From: Clavulina sp. PMI_390
Lineage: Eukaryota; Basidiomycota; Agaricomycetes; Cantharellales; Hydnaceae
Reading direction: 5' to 3'
Assembly: GCA_015039315.1 (NCBI GenBank)
Contig: WIDE01000012.1
Location: forward strand, 191,731 to 255,730
Length of the DNA: 64,000 nt
Notes under the pieces: generated by a model
Told to the model about the DNA's origin: nothing
Database searches by the model: none
The model's input: the letters and a program-made list of their open reading frames with translations, nothing else
Shown: in pieces, positions 22,081-33,080 of the stretch
Layout of the letters: each line of letters starts with the position of its first letter
Numbering within the stretch: position 1 is the first letter of the stretch
Position numbers and translations under genes: made by a program

Positions 22081-23085
22081 CTGAACTTACTGCCGTTTGC
22101 GTTTTGTAAGGCGCGGAGCCGAAACGCGTCACGCGATTTTCTCGTCACTAGTGAAATGTCGATGCGTCCCCCTCCCTCATTACGCCGTGCCAGATTAAGG
22201 AACTGTAAATATAGTCGCTCATAGCATGGGGCAACCGATCTCTCCATATGAAATAGCATAATTTTTCCTGTGGGAACCTCAATTGTGTACATGTGCCTTT
22301 CGCTCGCTCGGGTTGCCCCAATCTACCACCAAGGTATTATGCTGAGAGACCTTATCAGAAGTCCTCTCAGGGTCATTTTTAAGCATTCAAAAGCACTGAG
22401 ATACCGTCCGAGACCAGTGCTCAACTTTTCCGAAGCAGCCAATCAGCGTGTTCTGCATTTGATGAGTACGAGACGGAAATGTGCTGATGGCAGGGATCAA
22501 AAGATATGGAAAACTTAGCAATGACCCAAAAGAGCACTTGCACGAGCGTGATCTGGTGATAGCTTGTGGCAGGAGGGATCGGAATGTGGTCAGTGTGCCA
22601 ACACTATCCGGCTCCCAAACAGTGCAGCAGAGGGAGAATCACAGCATTCTCGTCACCAAAACCCACATCTGATATACCAAAATGATCAAATTGATGCTAT
22701 CGGGACATCCAAATTGAATGCACCATGTAAATTTAAGGCAAGCCCAAAACCAGTCCAAAGTGGTGCGGCCTGACGCACTCAATGCATCAAGTCTACATCA
22801 CGTTCCGGGCTAATGAAGGCTCCCAAATACTATGCACAATATGATGGTGCCGGTCGCCTAGGCTATCTCCTACGCATTTCTCTCTCAATGTGGTCTCATT
22901 GCTCAAGGAGCCTCTTGCGCGTGGCCTGTATCACCAACACTGCTCTAGACGGGTAGTTACACGGATATATTCGCACAAATCGGTTGCCCCAGAGTACAAA
23001 ACACTCTCCAAGCACAGTTTGCTGTTCCCGCATGCGATGTGGCAATGGAACAAGACGAGTCGGCTGGAGAGCGCACGTGGGAAAA

Positions 23086-23139
23086 TTTCGGCTCCGCGCC
23101 TTACAAAACGCAAACAGCAGTAAGGTCGTTCCAGTACAG
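23086..23139. repeat. Right terminal inverted repeat of the outer transposon
   Basis: 54 nt whose reverse complement matches 17431-17449 plus 22090-22124 with two mismatches (G/T at repeat position 7, C/T in the second half). It is followed by TA at 23140-23141. Confidence 0.85.
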
Positions 23140-23954
23140 TACATCTCGGCGCCTACTCTCCACCGCTCTCTCAGGAGAGATGGAGTGACCACATCAGGTA
23201 AAAGTCTGTTTGCCTTGCGGTTAGGAGTGAGCGAATTCCGGAGGAGATGAACCGCCCCACATACCACGGTTTTATATACTAATAGCTTTTAAGCGGCCTC
23301 GTCTTAGGCATGTGGTGTCTCGACGGTTGATCTTTGATATTGCCTCATGTTGCCATCAATGGTAGTTCCTGAAGGTTGGGTGGCGGGTGGCGGGTAGTTA
23401 TTGGCGGTTTCCACAGGTTATTGCCCTCGGGGCAGGAATTGAACTTGAACAATTAATCCATATCTGACAGATGACGAGGACTCGATATCATGCCTTATCT
23501 GAATGACCTGTGATGTGGTGGTATCGTCATGAATCAATCTTGCCGTGCAGAAGCTGCCTCAACTCGGTGGTACCGGTTGTTTCGCACTGGCTGCAATGCA
23601 TTCAACGATTTCAATAGCAAAGGTGATCTTCCCACCCCCACACGATCTCGCTGCTCCCCCTCCATGCATCCTCCATTCAGTGAATCTGGTCAATGCCGAA
23701 ACCACGAGGCTTGCCTTTCATAGCGGAAGAACCGGTCTCCCCCCATAGGTGAACGTGGTTCTCACTCACTCCTCCATCTTACACTCAACCGCCTGCCTGC
23801 CATCCGCGTCGCCCAGCGGAAAACATTCGCAGGCACTCTACTCATCTGTGTCGCTAGATAGACTGGCTCTTATCTGGCTTGATACCAACTCCCTCCTGAT
23901 CACCAAGCATCGGCGCCCTTGATCTCCACTCTCCCTCCTTGACTAACCCGCCCA
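23140..23954. other. Intergenic region upstream of the disordered-protein gene
   Basis: No gene supported. A G-rich direct repeat (GGTTGGGTGGCGGGTGGCGG, from about 23375) is the only notable motif. The last 150 bp before the ATG are pyrimidine-rich (many CTCC and CCTCC tracts), a common feature of fungal core promoters and 5' leaders. Confidence 0.45.
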
Positions 23955-26900
23955 ATGCGCTCTAGTCACCGACGCTGGAGCGCGCGCTCAAATTCGGACC
24001 CTCCCTTTCCTGCCGCATGGGCACTCGACCAAGCGCAATCGCCCCCTGTGGCAGATGAAACCGACGCGGCCGACATGGCAAGATCTCCTGAAGGGAATGC
24101 TACGAGTCCCCGTGGGCGAGTCAGAGGCGCTACCATTGCGTCCCCGACCGCACAATATGGATACACATACGGCGCCATGGGCGTTGAGGCTGGCCTCGAT
24201 GCGATGGCAAATCCCAAGGTGCAAGGTTAGTGAACGATCGCTGGGACTATCCCAGTGAGGACCTTATCGCCCATTCTAATGACGACTCTAACAAAATTTT
24301 CTTTCCTCTGTTACAGCACCACATCCATACCCAATCATTGCCCCATCCACCCCCAAGAACGAAGCACCAGGGAACCTTCATCTCGGCCCTCTGAGCGGCG
24401 GTCAAACACCACAGCAAACGTTTTGGATCCCGTTCACGCTCACTCCAGGCGGCGTAGGAGGGGCGGGCCGGCTCACCCCCATCAACCGTCGTGTGCCCGC
24501 CCACCTGCGTGCAGCCGCCTCCGCGCTCAACATCAAGATGACATACACGAGGAATGCGGCTGGAGACTATGTCTTCACACACACGCCTGGCGGTGGTGCA
24601 ACCCCTGCAATCCCTCGTACACCCTTCAACGAGCGCGATAAGTCATATAGACCGAGTGTAGCTCGTCCGAATGAAGGAGAGCACGTTCGCGATGACGATG
24701 CTGGCCAAGGCTCTGGAACCGTCGCTTCCGGACCCACCTCTAGTTTCAGTGGCGCTTCTGCTGCTCCAAGCATGGTTCCTGATGCAGCGCATGACAAGGA
24801 AACGGCAGATCACAACCCTGACGTGAGTTGTCGAGAACCTCCACGCGGACCTAGCAACGTACGTTCGCCACCTGCTCTTTCTCTATTCTTTCTGATCCTA
24901 AAAACCTAATCATCGATAAATGACGGCATTTGCAACCAACTTGCAGGCGGAGTCCCGACCTGTGAAAGCAACCGCCAACGTGGTCATACTTGACGCTTCT
25001 GTTGATATCGAATCAATACCAGCGATGGGTACTGAGTCTGTGGCTCCGGCTAGCACTGGGGCGCCCACATCATCACTTCCTGACTCCACACAAGGGCCGC
25101 CCACTAATCCATTCGATGAATCATTCAAGCGTGAAGTTCAGGCTGGTCCTGAAGACGAGGAAACAGAGCACTCACCAGAGGCTCCCGCAGCTCGTGTGGA
25201 TCCCGTGGAATCCCCAGAAGAAACAACCATGTCCTCGGAAATGAGTACTTCTTCCTCGGGAGATGAACAGCCTGTCCATGATAGCAGTGAGGCAGTAGTG
25301 GATCCAGACCCCGCGATTGAACTCCCTCCTATCACGCCGCCGAGTCATTCAGATTCATCATCTCCTGCGGAAGAAGATCCCCATGATATCTCAGAGTCGC
25401 CAGAAGGTTAGTAGTCTTAGCTTCTCTGATATTTCGCTAGTGGCGTAGCTAATGGTGTTCTCGGTTCCAGTTAATGATCAACCTGCTGTCATGGAGGATC
25501 CATCGACCATCGATGACGAGCCTTCGTCCGATACCTCGGAGGAGCCCGCAGCGGACCGCGATATCCCTGCGGAAGGTCCAGATGCTTCCTCTGAGACACA
25601 AGCACCTCCACCGGTACCGCCACTTCCTGAACCCGCTTCGGAACCCGCGCTTTCTGAGAAACCATCTGACGATGGATCTGACACTACGGAGCAGCCCGAT
25701 GTTGATGCTACTATCACCACTCAACCACCGGAAGCTATTAAGGAGGATACCGAGACGAAAACCTCGCCTTCGAAGCCCAAACGCCGCCGCTCCAAGAGAG
25801 ATTCACTCGGGCCAACTGAACATATCATCACGGCTCATGTGGAAAAACCTGCCGGTCTACCCCCCGCTCACCCTCTCGCCGTCGTGGGCGCTCCTCGGGC
25901 CCGCTCCAATACAACTGTGGAAGCACCTCTTCTCTCAAAACCTGAACGCCCCAGCTCTCGTCCTGCTGCAATGCGGGCTACGGCTAGTCGAGTGCAGGCA
26001 CAGCTCAACGCGGCGACAAATGCTGGGACAGGTGCGACAAGTCGTCGTGAGGAGCCTGATGCCGGCGATGATACTGATGGAGAGCCTTCATGGGCTTGGA
26101 ATGAGCTCATGAAGCAGCTCGACGAGGAGGACGAGCGCAAAAAGCGCGCTCATGCCAACCAGCGACATCATGCTAATGCTAGCGATGTGTGGTTTACGAC
26201 TTTCCAGAGAGCCTGGGATGCGAACATGCTGAAGGCTCGCGGAGTGAGGACATGGTGGGATCTGGAAAAGTATTGGAGGCCGTCAGACGTTTTTGGTACG
26301 AGCGATCATAATGCAGCGGCCTCTGGTCGACCCCATTATTCTCGTCGTTCCAGTACCGCCGTTCCTCCTCCTGCTCCTCATATCGTACCGGAACCAAAAG
26401 TTGACGAACCCGTCGAGCATGCCGTCGAGGTTGAGAATACCGATAACGCCCCAGCTGCGGAGCCGACCACGGTCCCTGCAGGCAAAGCTCAAGAAGCGAA
26501 AACCGCCGATGCCCCTCCTGCGGCCGGCGGAGAGGAAACACTCGTGTCGAGTCCTGAAGGCGCCTCGCCGCATCGATCGGATTCTCGCAACTCTTTGAAG
26601 ACCCTTGGTGGCCCAAGCACGGACCAATCCAAGCGATCGAGTATGTCCAAACCTCCCCAACCTCAAGCGGCCTCATCTCAGTCGCACCCAGTGTCGGACC
26701 ACATCACAGAGGATGCTACGGCCTCTTCAAGCTCATCCTCTGCGTCTTCATCTACCTCCGAATCTGGAGCTTCAACCCCTCGGTCGGATAAAGAGGATGG
26801 GAATAGTGCAGGGAACTCTGGCGCGCGAGAACCTCCTTCTGACACAAAAGAGCGTGAGCCGATCTTCCAAAGCTCCGATATAAGGACGATGTGGGAGGAG

Positions 26901-28133
26901 GTAGAGCGCCAGTCAGCAGAAGAGGAGGAATCTAATACCAAGGCGGCAGAGGAAAAACCGGCAGAGACCCAGAGCACAGAGGTGCCAGATACTCTTCCTC
27001 GAAATCCTCGCCGGCATACTACTGCAAACGACCGGGAGCGTGCTCGCGATAGGTTCCGTGAGAGCCGCGCTCCACCTCGGGTTCAGACTCGCGATGGTCC
27101 AAGTGGGGCTGACGCCGACCGCGGCCGTCCTCCGATGTTCCAGCGAGAGTCATACGTTGCTGGTGGTCATCATCAGCAGCAGAGGGCGGAAGAACAGGCT
27201 AATGTCTATTCTCAGTTCGCTCAAGATCCTACATTTGAGCAGCCATCCATATCTGCTCGCCGTCAATCCGAGCCTCACCTGCAGCCTATGGATTTGGGTG
27301 ACGATTCTGCAGAGAACCTCCGTCGTGGCCGTGATGCTCGACCAAAGCTACGGGTCAACACTGATTTCACCGATTACACCCAGTCTGCTCATCGAGCACC
27401 TCCTCGAAATGCGCAGCCTCAACGCTCACAGTCCCAACCACGCGCGATGCCAGCTCCTCATGCACGACCAGTGCATCCATCTAACCTGAACCCCAATCCC
27501 GGGCCCAATCCTCAGGTTCACTCTAAAGCTCGCCCTCATTTCCAGCAATCTCACTCCTATGCACATTCTCAAGCTCGTCCCCACTCTCAATCTCAGTCCC
27601 AATCCCAATCCCAGCCACCAAAAGCCAAGACGCAGGCGAAGCCCCCGCCTGAACCCCGAACACAGTCTCGTCCTGCGTCGCAATCCCAGTCGCACGCCCA
27701 AGCTCCATTCGTCCTCCGCCCGGTTGATCGTTCAAACTCGAAAGTAGCCTTGGCGTGGAAAGCGTACGAGGCGCGCTGGACCACCCTCCTAGCCCCGCAG
27801 AATCGCGAGCGCATCACTTTTGCTACTATCCCCTGGCCTGTGTTACATCCCCCTACTAATTATGCTGACGGTGCAGGGCTTAATGCTTTGACCACTCTCG
27901 CCATTGCACAATTCCTGCTCAGCGCTGACCACTCTCCTGGCATCACGGCACGGGATCGCCTGCGAGGAGCAATCCGGAGATGGCATTCCGACAAGTTTGG
28001 GAGATTCGCCTCGAGGATGGGTGGCGGCGATGGCGAGGATCCCGAGGAGGAGAAGAGGAAGATCATGGAGGGTGTCGGCGTTGTTGCACGTTCGCTTACT
28101 CAACTTCTTGAGCTTGAACGTGGTGATTCTTAA
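23955..28133 (+). CDS. Large disordered protein with NFKBIL1-like C-terminal domain
   Basis: Four exons: 23955-24225, 24317-24822, 24947-25406 and 25471-28133; 1299 residues, all frames and splice phases consistent. The N-terminus has AQYGYTYGAMGVEAG, TFWIPFTLTPGG and RLTPINRRVPAHLRAAASAL. A long Ser/Pro/Glu-rich part (about residues 260-900) is of low complexity. A Gln/Ser/His tract has repeated SQ and QSQ (about residues 1080-1120). The last 110 residues are ordered: AWKAYEARW, ITFATIPWPVL, then RDRLRGAIRRWHSDKFGRF and GVGVVARSLTQLLEL. The RWH-DKF helix pattern is that of NF-kappa-B-inhibitor-like-1-type proteins found widely in Agaricomycetes. Their role is unclear (possibly mRNA processing). 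Here the canonical RWHPDKF has Ser for Pro. Probably nuclear or cytosolic; no signal or membrane segment. Confidence 0.82.
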
Positions 28134-29279
28134 TATCTAAGTCATGAGTCTTTTTGCTATTTCTATGCTTTGTATATTTCTTGCGATAGGGGGTTTCTGG
28201 GGGGATCGGCGTACAATGTCTTTTTTATTCAGCATGCTAAGCGCGAGGTCAAACATTTTTTGTCTCTTCTATCACTATGAACCGCTTTAAGAGTGCTCTC
28301 TTATCATGTATAGTTTAGCCATAATATGGAATACTGTTACATTCACTTACGGAATCAATATACATGCACTGAGAAGAATCGGAATGCTTGCGCCTTCAGG
28401 TTTCCCCGTGGCTCCACACACCTCTGGCTTATCATCACGAGAAAGATACTTGAATACCGTTGCAATTACGTCTTGACTGGCCGGCAGATGACTTTGTAGA
28501 TCGCAATTCGCCAGATTCTTTATCTGCTTTCAAGGCCTCCTGCATCGATTGTGTATCTGATTCAGACTGGAGGGTGTCAGCAGTGTGCCAAAAAGCTCCA
28601 CAGAAAGCTCGCATAGAGCGGCGTAGCTCCACCAATATCGTTTTGGAGCGGTCTGAAGCAAAGACAAGATGGACAATTCACCGCTCAAATGATCTGTGCG
28701 CATGTTCATGTCCCCTTGATTCAGTGCGGACCCCATATAGAATCGAAGCCGATTTGCTGAGACCAAGATACCATGTAGCATGTAGCCTTCACGAGCTCAC
28801 GAATGATCAAACAGGCGGCGGAGATAGCAGAGGCCGAGCGCGGAGATAACCCTTGAGAATGAGCGTATTGAGAGGCACACGACCCTGCGGCGCCCATCAC
28901 ACAATTTTGCAATAACGATGGATTGCAGCCATTGATAACAGTGGGTCAGCTGACCAAAGGGAATGTGAAGGTGGGAGAGAACTGTGGCATGACGAAATTG
29001 ACGATCGATCGTATGATAATGAACAAACCAATGGAGCACTCGGACTGAGAATGTGTGGGCTTGTGTGTAGGGTTTCATCGTTAGAGTTGGGAACAAGATG
29101 CCTTATGTATGAAGATGGCTGCAAAAAACGTGGTGGTGCTAGTGATGGTACAAATTAAAGGGGAGGAGGAGAATGAAAGCAAGCCAAGAACGGATGGATG
29201 CAAATCAACGGAATGAGACGGGATTATTTCAGAAGTTGCCCAGGCCGGAGGTGAGGACTGAGGTTGACGATGACAACAA
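28134..29279. other. Convergent intergenic region, no gene seen
   Basis: Lies between two inward-facing genes. Several overlapping short frames on both strands (28435-29124) show no recognisable motif or splice-consistent extension. I see nothing else. Confidence 0.45.
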
Positions 29280-29963
29280 TCATGACTCTGGTTGTTCTGC
29301 AGCTGGCTCTGCTACCATTGGCTCGCCTGATTGAGCAGGCTCAGTCGTCTGGGGAGCCTCGGTATTCTCAGCAATCTCGGAGTGTTGCCTGAGGGGGGTA
29401 TCGGCCGGAGGGCTCATGCCATTCGCACCAGCAGGAGACGACAGTGATGGATGTGGGGATGGGGTAGCATGCGGAATCCTATATCGTGACCAATATGAGG
29501 CTGACGTGGAGCAGATAAAGAAGCAAGAAAGAAACGCACGATTCTGGCTGGGGGATAGCAGCTGTGGCACAAACAAATTGAACAACGTGCAAAGCATGGA
29601 AAGAGCTAAGGATACTCACTTCCGACGGCGGCGGGGGGAGTAACACCGGCCTTGGACATGGCATAATCACCAGAATCAAAGTACTTGCGATCCTATAGCA
29701 CCCCATCGCGGTGAGCTGAGTGGCCAGATCGCCGGACGATGAATTGATCCTGACCTTTTGCACCTTGCTCAGCACATTCTTATGGGTTGGGAGCTTTCCA
29801 TACTTGGCGAACAGCTTCTTCTCCTCCTCACTCTGCACAAAAATGCGGCAGAAACGACGACGAACACCTGTTAGCCTTGCCCTGTGCCTGTATTAGTCCT
29901 GTTTTGGAGGCGATTACTCACGAGAGAGCTGAGATCGACCTTCTTGCGTTGCATGGGCAGCAT
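29280..29963 (-). CDS. Endosulfine (Igo1/ENSA/ARPP-19 family) PP2A-B55 inhibitor
   Basis: Four exons: 29922-29963, 29755-29832, 29620-29692 and 29280-29500; 137 residues. Exon 2 gives SEEEKKLFAKYGKLPTHKNV and LSKVQK. Exon 3 gives DRKYFDSGDYAMSKAG, containing the invariant FDSGDY motif whose Ser is phosphorylated by Greatwall/Rim15 kinase. Once phosphorylated, endosulfines inhibit PP2A-B55, controlling mitotic entry and, in yeast, quiescence and mRNA stability. The size is typical (110-170). The C-terminal 60 residues are Pro/Glu/Ala-rich and not conserved. The start is the first of two in-frame ATGs (MLPMQRKK). Confidence 0.92.
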
Positions 29964-30384
29964 GGCGGCACGAACGATGGGGGGTAGAGGATGGACTTTG
30001 GTGGATGGCGACGGGGGAGGCGGTAAAGGCACTGCACGTGATAGTCGTCAACAAGTCATCACAGCATTAGGAGGTCACTCGTTTTGCTCCATGTTCGGGA
30101 TACCTATTATGACAACATCCATAGGCCTCCTAATATATCTGTTTCGGAGTTGTAGATATTGCTTACGAATAATCCACCCGCTTTCAAGTTTTGGAATCCA
30201 GAGTTGCTCTATCAAGTCATAGTTTCATACGTCACTGGCACTGCCGCCGCGTTAACACCAGTGGCTGTGGAGACTCCGGCGTCCATGATTTACGCAGTCA
30301 AGAAGTCATCCAATTTTGGGTTAATTAACCGTGCCAGCTAAATAGAACAACGGGACGGGCACTGATCAAATATTGCAAAGTAGA
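29964..30384. other. Intergenic, upstream of endosulfine and downstream of B1
   Basis: Promoter side of the endosulfine gene. No gene or clear motif seen. Confidence 0.45.
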
Positions 30385-32430
30385 CTAATTGACCCATTTG
30401 CGTCCGCAATCCTTCCCAGTCCGCACCTTGTACAGAATCGTCGCAAACACCACTCTCTCAACTGTGAGGGGCAAAAGCTCTAGCCATGGTCCCGGGTGGT
30501 TATCGATGATATCCCCTGGGTCGTAATCGCTTCGAGACCGGCCCCTTGCCCTTGGCCTCCACTGAAAACCCGCCAGCTCGAGGGACCTCAAGCGAGGGAA
30601 TTTAGAGAGATATTTGAGTTCATCCCCATGGATACTAGGCACCACGCGGTAATCAGGAAGCATGAGAGAAGTGATAGGACATCCAATATCGCCAAGAGCC
30701 TTCAAAAACCCTGATTGGTCGGCTAAGGGATAACGACACGAACACGTTTGGTGTGCAACAAAGAGAGTTTCCAGAGATGATTCTACTCCTTTGATAGCTT
30801 CAGTTAGATCGTCCAAATCTGTACATACGTGAAAGTTCCGAATCTTGAGGTACTTGATTGGTCGATGGGCGAGCCATGCAACTGCAGTTCGGGCATCAGG
30901 AGTTTCCAGTGTCTCTAGCTCTGGAAGGACATCCATGGGAACTGAACTAAGGCAGTTCGGATGTGCCGATGTACCACTGAGCTCCCTGATGTGTGGCTGG
31001 AGACGCAGAAATTCCAGCAAATCTGTAGAAGCCTTGCGTAAAAGGAGTGATGTTTGGAAGCGCCTAAGTCGCAATGGGCGATGTGTCCGATCATTTTCTG
31101 GAGTTGCTGCTGCCGATGCGGCAACTAGCAGAGGGAGAATTGGCGAATAGTCGCCCCCTCTGAAGGCATCAAAGCCTTGGGGACGAGGTGGCTCCAGGAG
31201 GATCAAGTTTCGGAGATTTGTCATAAGCGATAGAGCCTTCTTAAATAGAGCGACTCGCTCCTCATTCCACGACCAGCCACATACCATCGCGAGCGAACGA
31301 ATACAAGCAGTCCGGGATGGGATGCGAGTGAGTGCAGCGAATTTTTCGGCTAGGAGTGCTTCATCCTCGTTTTCCAACCAAGAAAAGCAGAAGTACCTCC
31401 AAAGGTGTCGATTAGCGACTCGGTTACACATCGAGTTGGCGAGGGAAAACTCGCGCAGCTCTGCGATCTCAATATGCTCCACAATCTGGAGCGCAATGTC
31501 CACAGGGAAATCCATCAGCAGGTATTGTGAGCTCTAAAGGGGCCAATGTAAAAAAAAATTGAGCTTTTCCATAAAACCAAGTAGTCCCGGGCACACCACT
31601 GACCTGCTTACCCTGTTCATATAGCTGTCGCCCAGCCTTTCGTGCAGAACGCGTCGTGAATGGTAAGATGGAACGAGCCGGCGCAGGATACACCGCCAAG
31701 TACACGGCATACTCTATATCATTGGAGCGGTGTGGATCATAGAACAAATTTGAATATCCTAGCCACGGGTCCTTTTGCAGCTTTTTAGCCCAAGAGGAAG
31801 GTTTGTTGATATACTCGATGGCCTTTTCCACTAATGGTACGTCCCCTGGTGTCCATTGATGGCCTAAAGTAAGTCTCCAAGCTGAAGCGAATCCATTGAG
31901 GAGATGCTGCTTTCCTTCTGGCTCGAAGATAGTATGCACCCAATTATTGTTTGATTGGGGTTGATTTGGGGCGGTGATGCTAATGATAGTGCCGACAGAG
32001 AAAACTCTTACGGAGCTACCTACGCGGTAGTATGATGATAATCTGTCGCTGGAGGTCTCTTTTCCGATTGCACCCTGGTAATATGGTCGCCAGGTGAGAA
32101 CGAGCGCGACCTTGGGTTCAGTTGAAAAGACGACATGTGTCTTAACAACAGGACATGATTTGCTACTGAACCGAGAGATGCTAAAGCCGTGTTTCTCTGG
32201 GAAATATAGTCTAGTTTCCCATCGGATGCGGCCAATTTTTGGCGCGTATGATCGGGTCAATCTTTGAGACCAAATTTCGGGGTAAGCACTTACGCAAGAA
32301 TGAAATCCCACATCTTCTCGTACTCCTGCGTTCTCGAAAGCTCTCGGAGAGTATTTTCAACATCATCATCCCAGAAGTCCTGCTCGAAGTGGTGACTGGA
32401 GGGAGCATCAGAATCGGATGATTGAGTCAT
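30385..32430 (-). CDS. F-box protein with novel N-terminal domain (family member B1)
   Basis: Three exons: 32294-32430, 31604-32210 and 30385-31533 (phases 2 and 0); 630 residues. Exon 1: MTQSSDSDAPSS..., FWDDDVENTLRELSRTQEYE, KMWDFIL. Exon 2: LYFPEKHGFSISRF, VALVLTWRPYYQGAIG, VFSVGTIISITAP, NNWVHTIFEPEGKQHLLNGF, LGHQWTPGDVPLVEKAIEYI and RSARKAGRQLYEQGKQ. Exon 3: F-box DFPVDIALQIVEHIEIAELR, EFSLANSMCNRVANRHLW (about residues 255-295). A C-terminal half follows with Leu-rich spacing (MTNLRNLILLEPPR, FPRLRSLELAGFQW). The donor at 31603 (CAG|GTCAGT) is preferred over a nearby GTAAGC because it keeps phase 0 as in B2. Tandem with B2, same strand. Confidence 0.78.
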
Positions 32431-33080
32431 TTTGATCCGTCCACAAAGCAGATATCAGAAGCCAGGGCCACGGTAAGGGCTCCAATAAATCCAATGAAAG
32501 AGTTTCAAAACGGGACTGAGAAAGTGGACAGGAGCAATGGGTAATCCAACGAGTAATAGATTGCAGAGTCGCGCTCTCGACCCAAATAACGGCAGCCCAC
32601 CCAAACAGCAGCAACGTAAATGACCCCGAGCACGCAGTTATCGCGACGCCCTCATGCTTCTCATATCCCGATTTAGCTCCGGCAACCGCGGAAACCTGAA
32701 GCATGCGTCCAATGCCCTATACTAAACATAGCTTATAAAGGCTTGAGCAATTGCTTCTGGACCAAGCCCCCTTCACGTCCGAGTTCACTTCCTGGGGCCC
32801 ACCTTTCACGGATTGACTAAAAGCGCTGGATCGAAATGATCTTAAGTCGATGTTCCATTCTTCCTTCTTTTTTTCTCCGTAGTTCAGCCCCAACTCCTCG
32901 TGTTCTCTCTTGAAGCGTGCGTGAATTGGAGCAGGCTATTATGGCTCTATGTCGGTATCGTAGCAGCGACACAACGACCATTGAAAATGGAGAGTCAAAA
33001 ATTTTATACAAAACTCCATATATGAGCCATCAACTCCATGATGTTACCAATGAAAGTCAATTCGGCACTCTAGTGGAACA
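32431..33080. other. Intergenic between tandem genes B1 and B2
   Basis: Promoter side of B1 and 3' side of B2. A minus-strand frame at 32408-32704 overlaps the start of B1 and shows no homology; rejected as a gene. Confidence 0.45.

Larger units (their letters stand above)
17450..22087 (+). mobile_element. Inner TA-target transposon carrying a Ulp1-DDE gene
   Basis: 4638 bp bounded by TA on both sides (17448-17449 and 22088-22089). The ends read AGTTCA... and ...TGAACT inward, followed by a shared CACGGGT, giving short imperfect inverted repeats. It sits exactly at the TA inside the left inverted repeat of the outer element, so removing it plus one TA restores that repeat. Subterminal GTGACCYGTGACC motifs occur twice near each end. 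It contains one long intact multi-exon gene (17741-21871), so it may be, or recently have been, autonomous. Confidence 0.8.
17431..23139. mobile_element. Outer TA-target DNA transposon (non-autonomous, about 1.07 kb) split by a nested element
   Basis: The right end (23086-23139, reverse complement) and the left end form 54-nt terminal inverted repeats. The left copy exists in two pieces, 17431-17449 and 22090-22124, separated by the inner element. Joined, the two copies match at 52 of 54 positions. The repeat begins CTGTACKGGAACGACC and contains GCGTTTTGTAAGGCGCGG. TA dinucleotides flank the whole (17429-17430 and 23140-23141), the target duplication of Tc1/mariner/pogo-type transposition. 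Without the insert the element is 1069 bp. Shared inverted sequence continues more loosely inward (GGGGCAACCGAT near 22235, and inverted near 22980). No transposase reading frame is seen in the interior 22125-23085, so it is probably a non-autonomous derivative. Confidence 0.8.

Noticed and set aside
25474..26112. Plus-strand +1 frame of 212 codons inside the disordered-protein gene
   Set aside because: Basic, Pro/Leu-rich composition typical of a shadow of Ser/Pro-rich coding sequence; the main frame is continuous with its exons.
26194..26676. Minus-strand frames of 127-160 codons
   Set aside because: Arg-rich antisense shadows of the same gene.
32408..32704. Minus-strand frame overlapping the start of B1
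   Set aside because: No motif; it covers the B1 start codon region, and the B1 first exon is fixed by comparison with B2.
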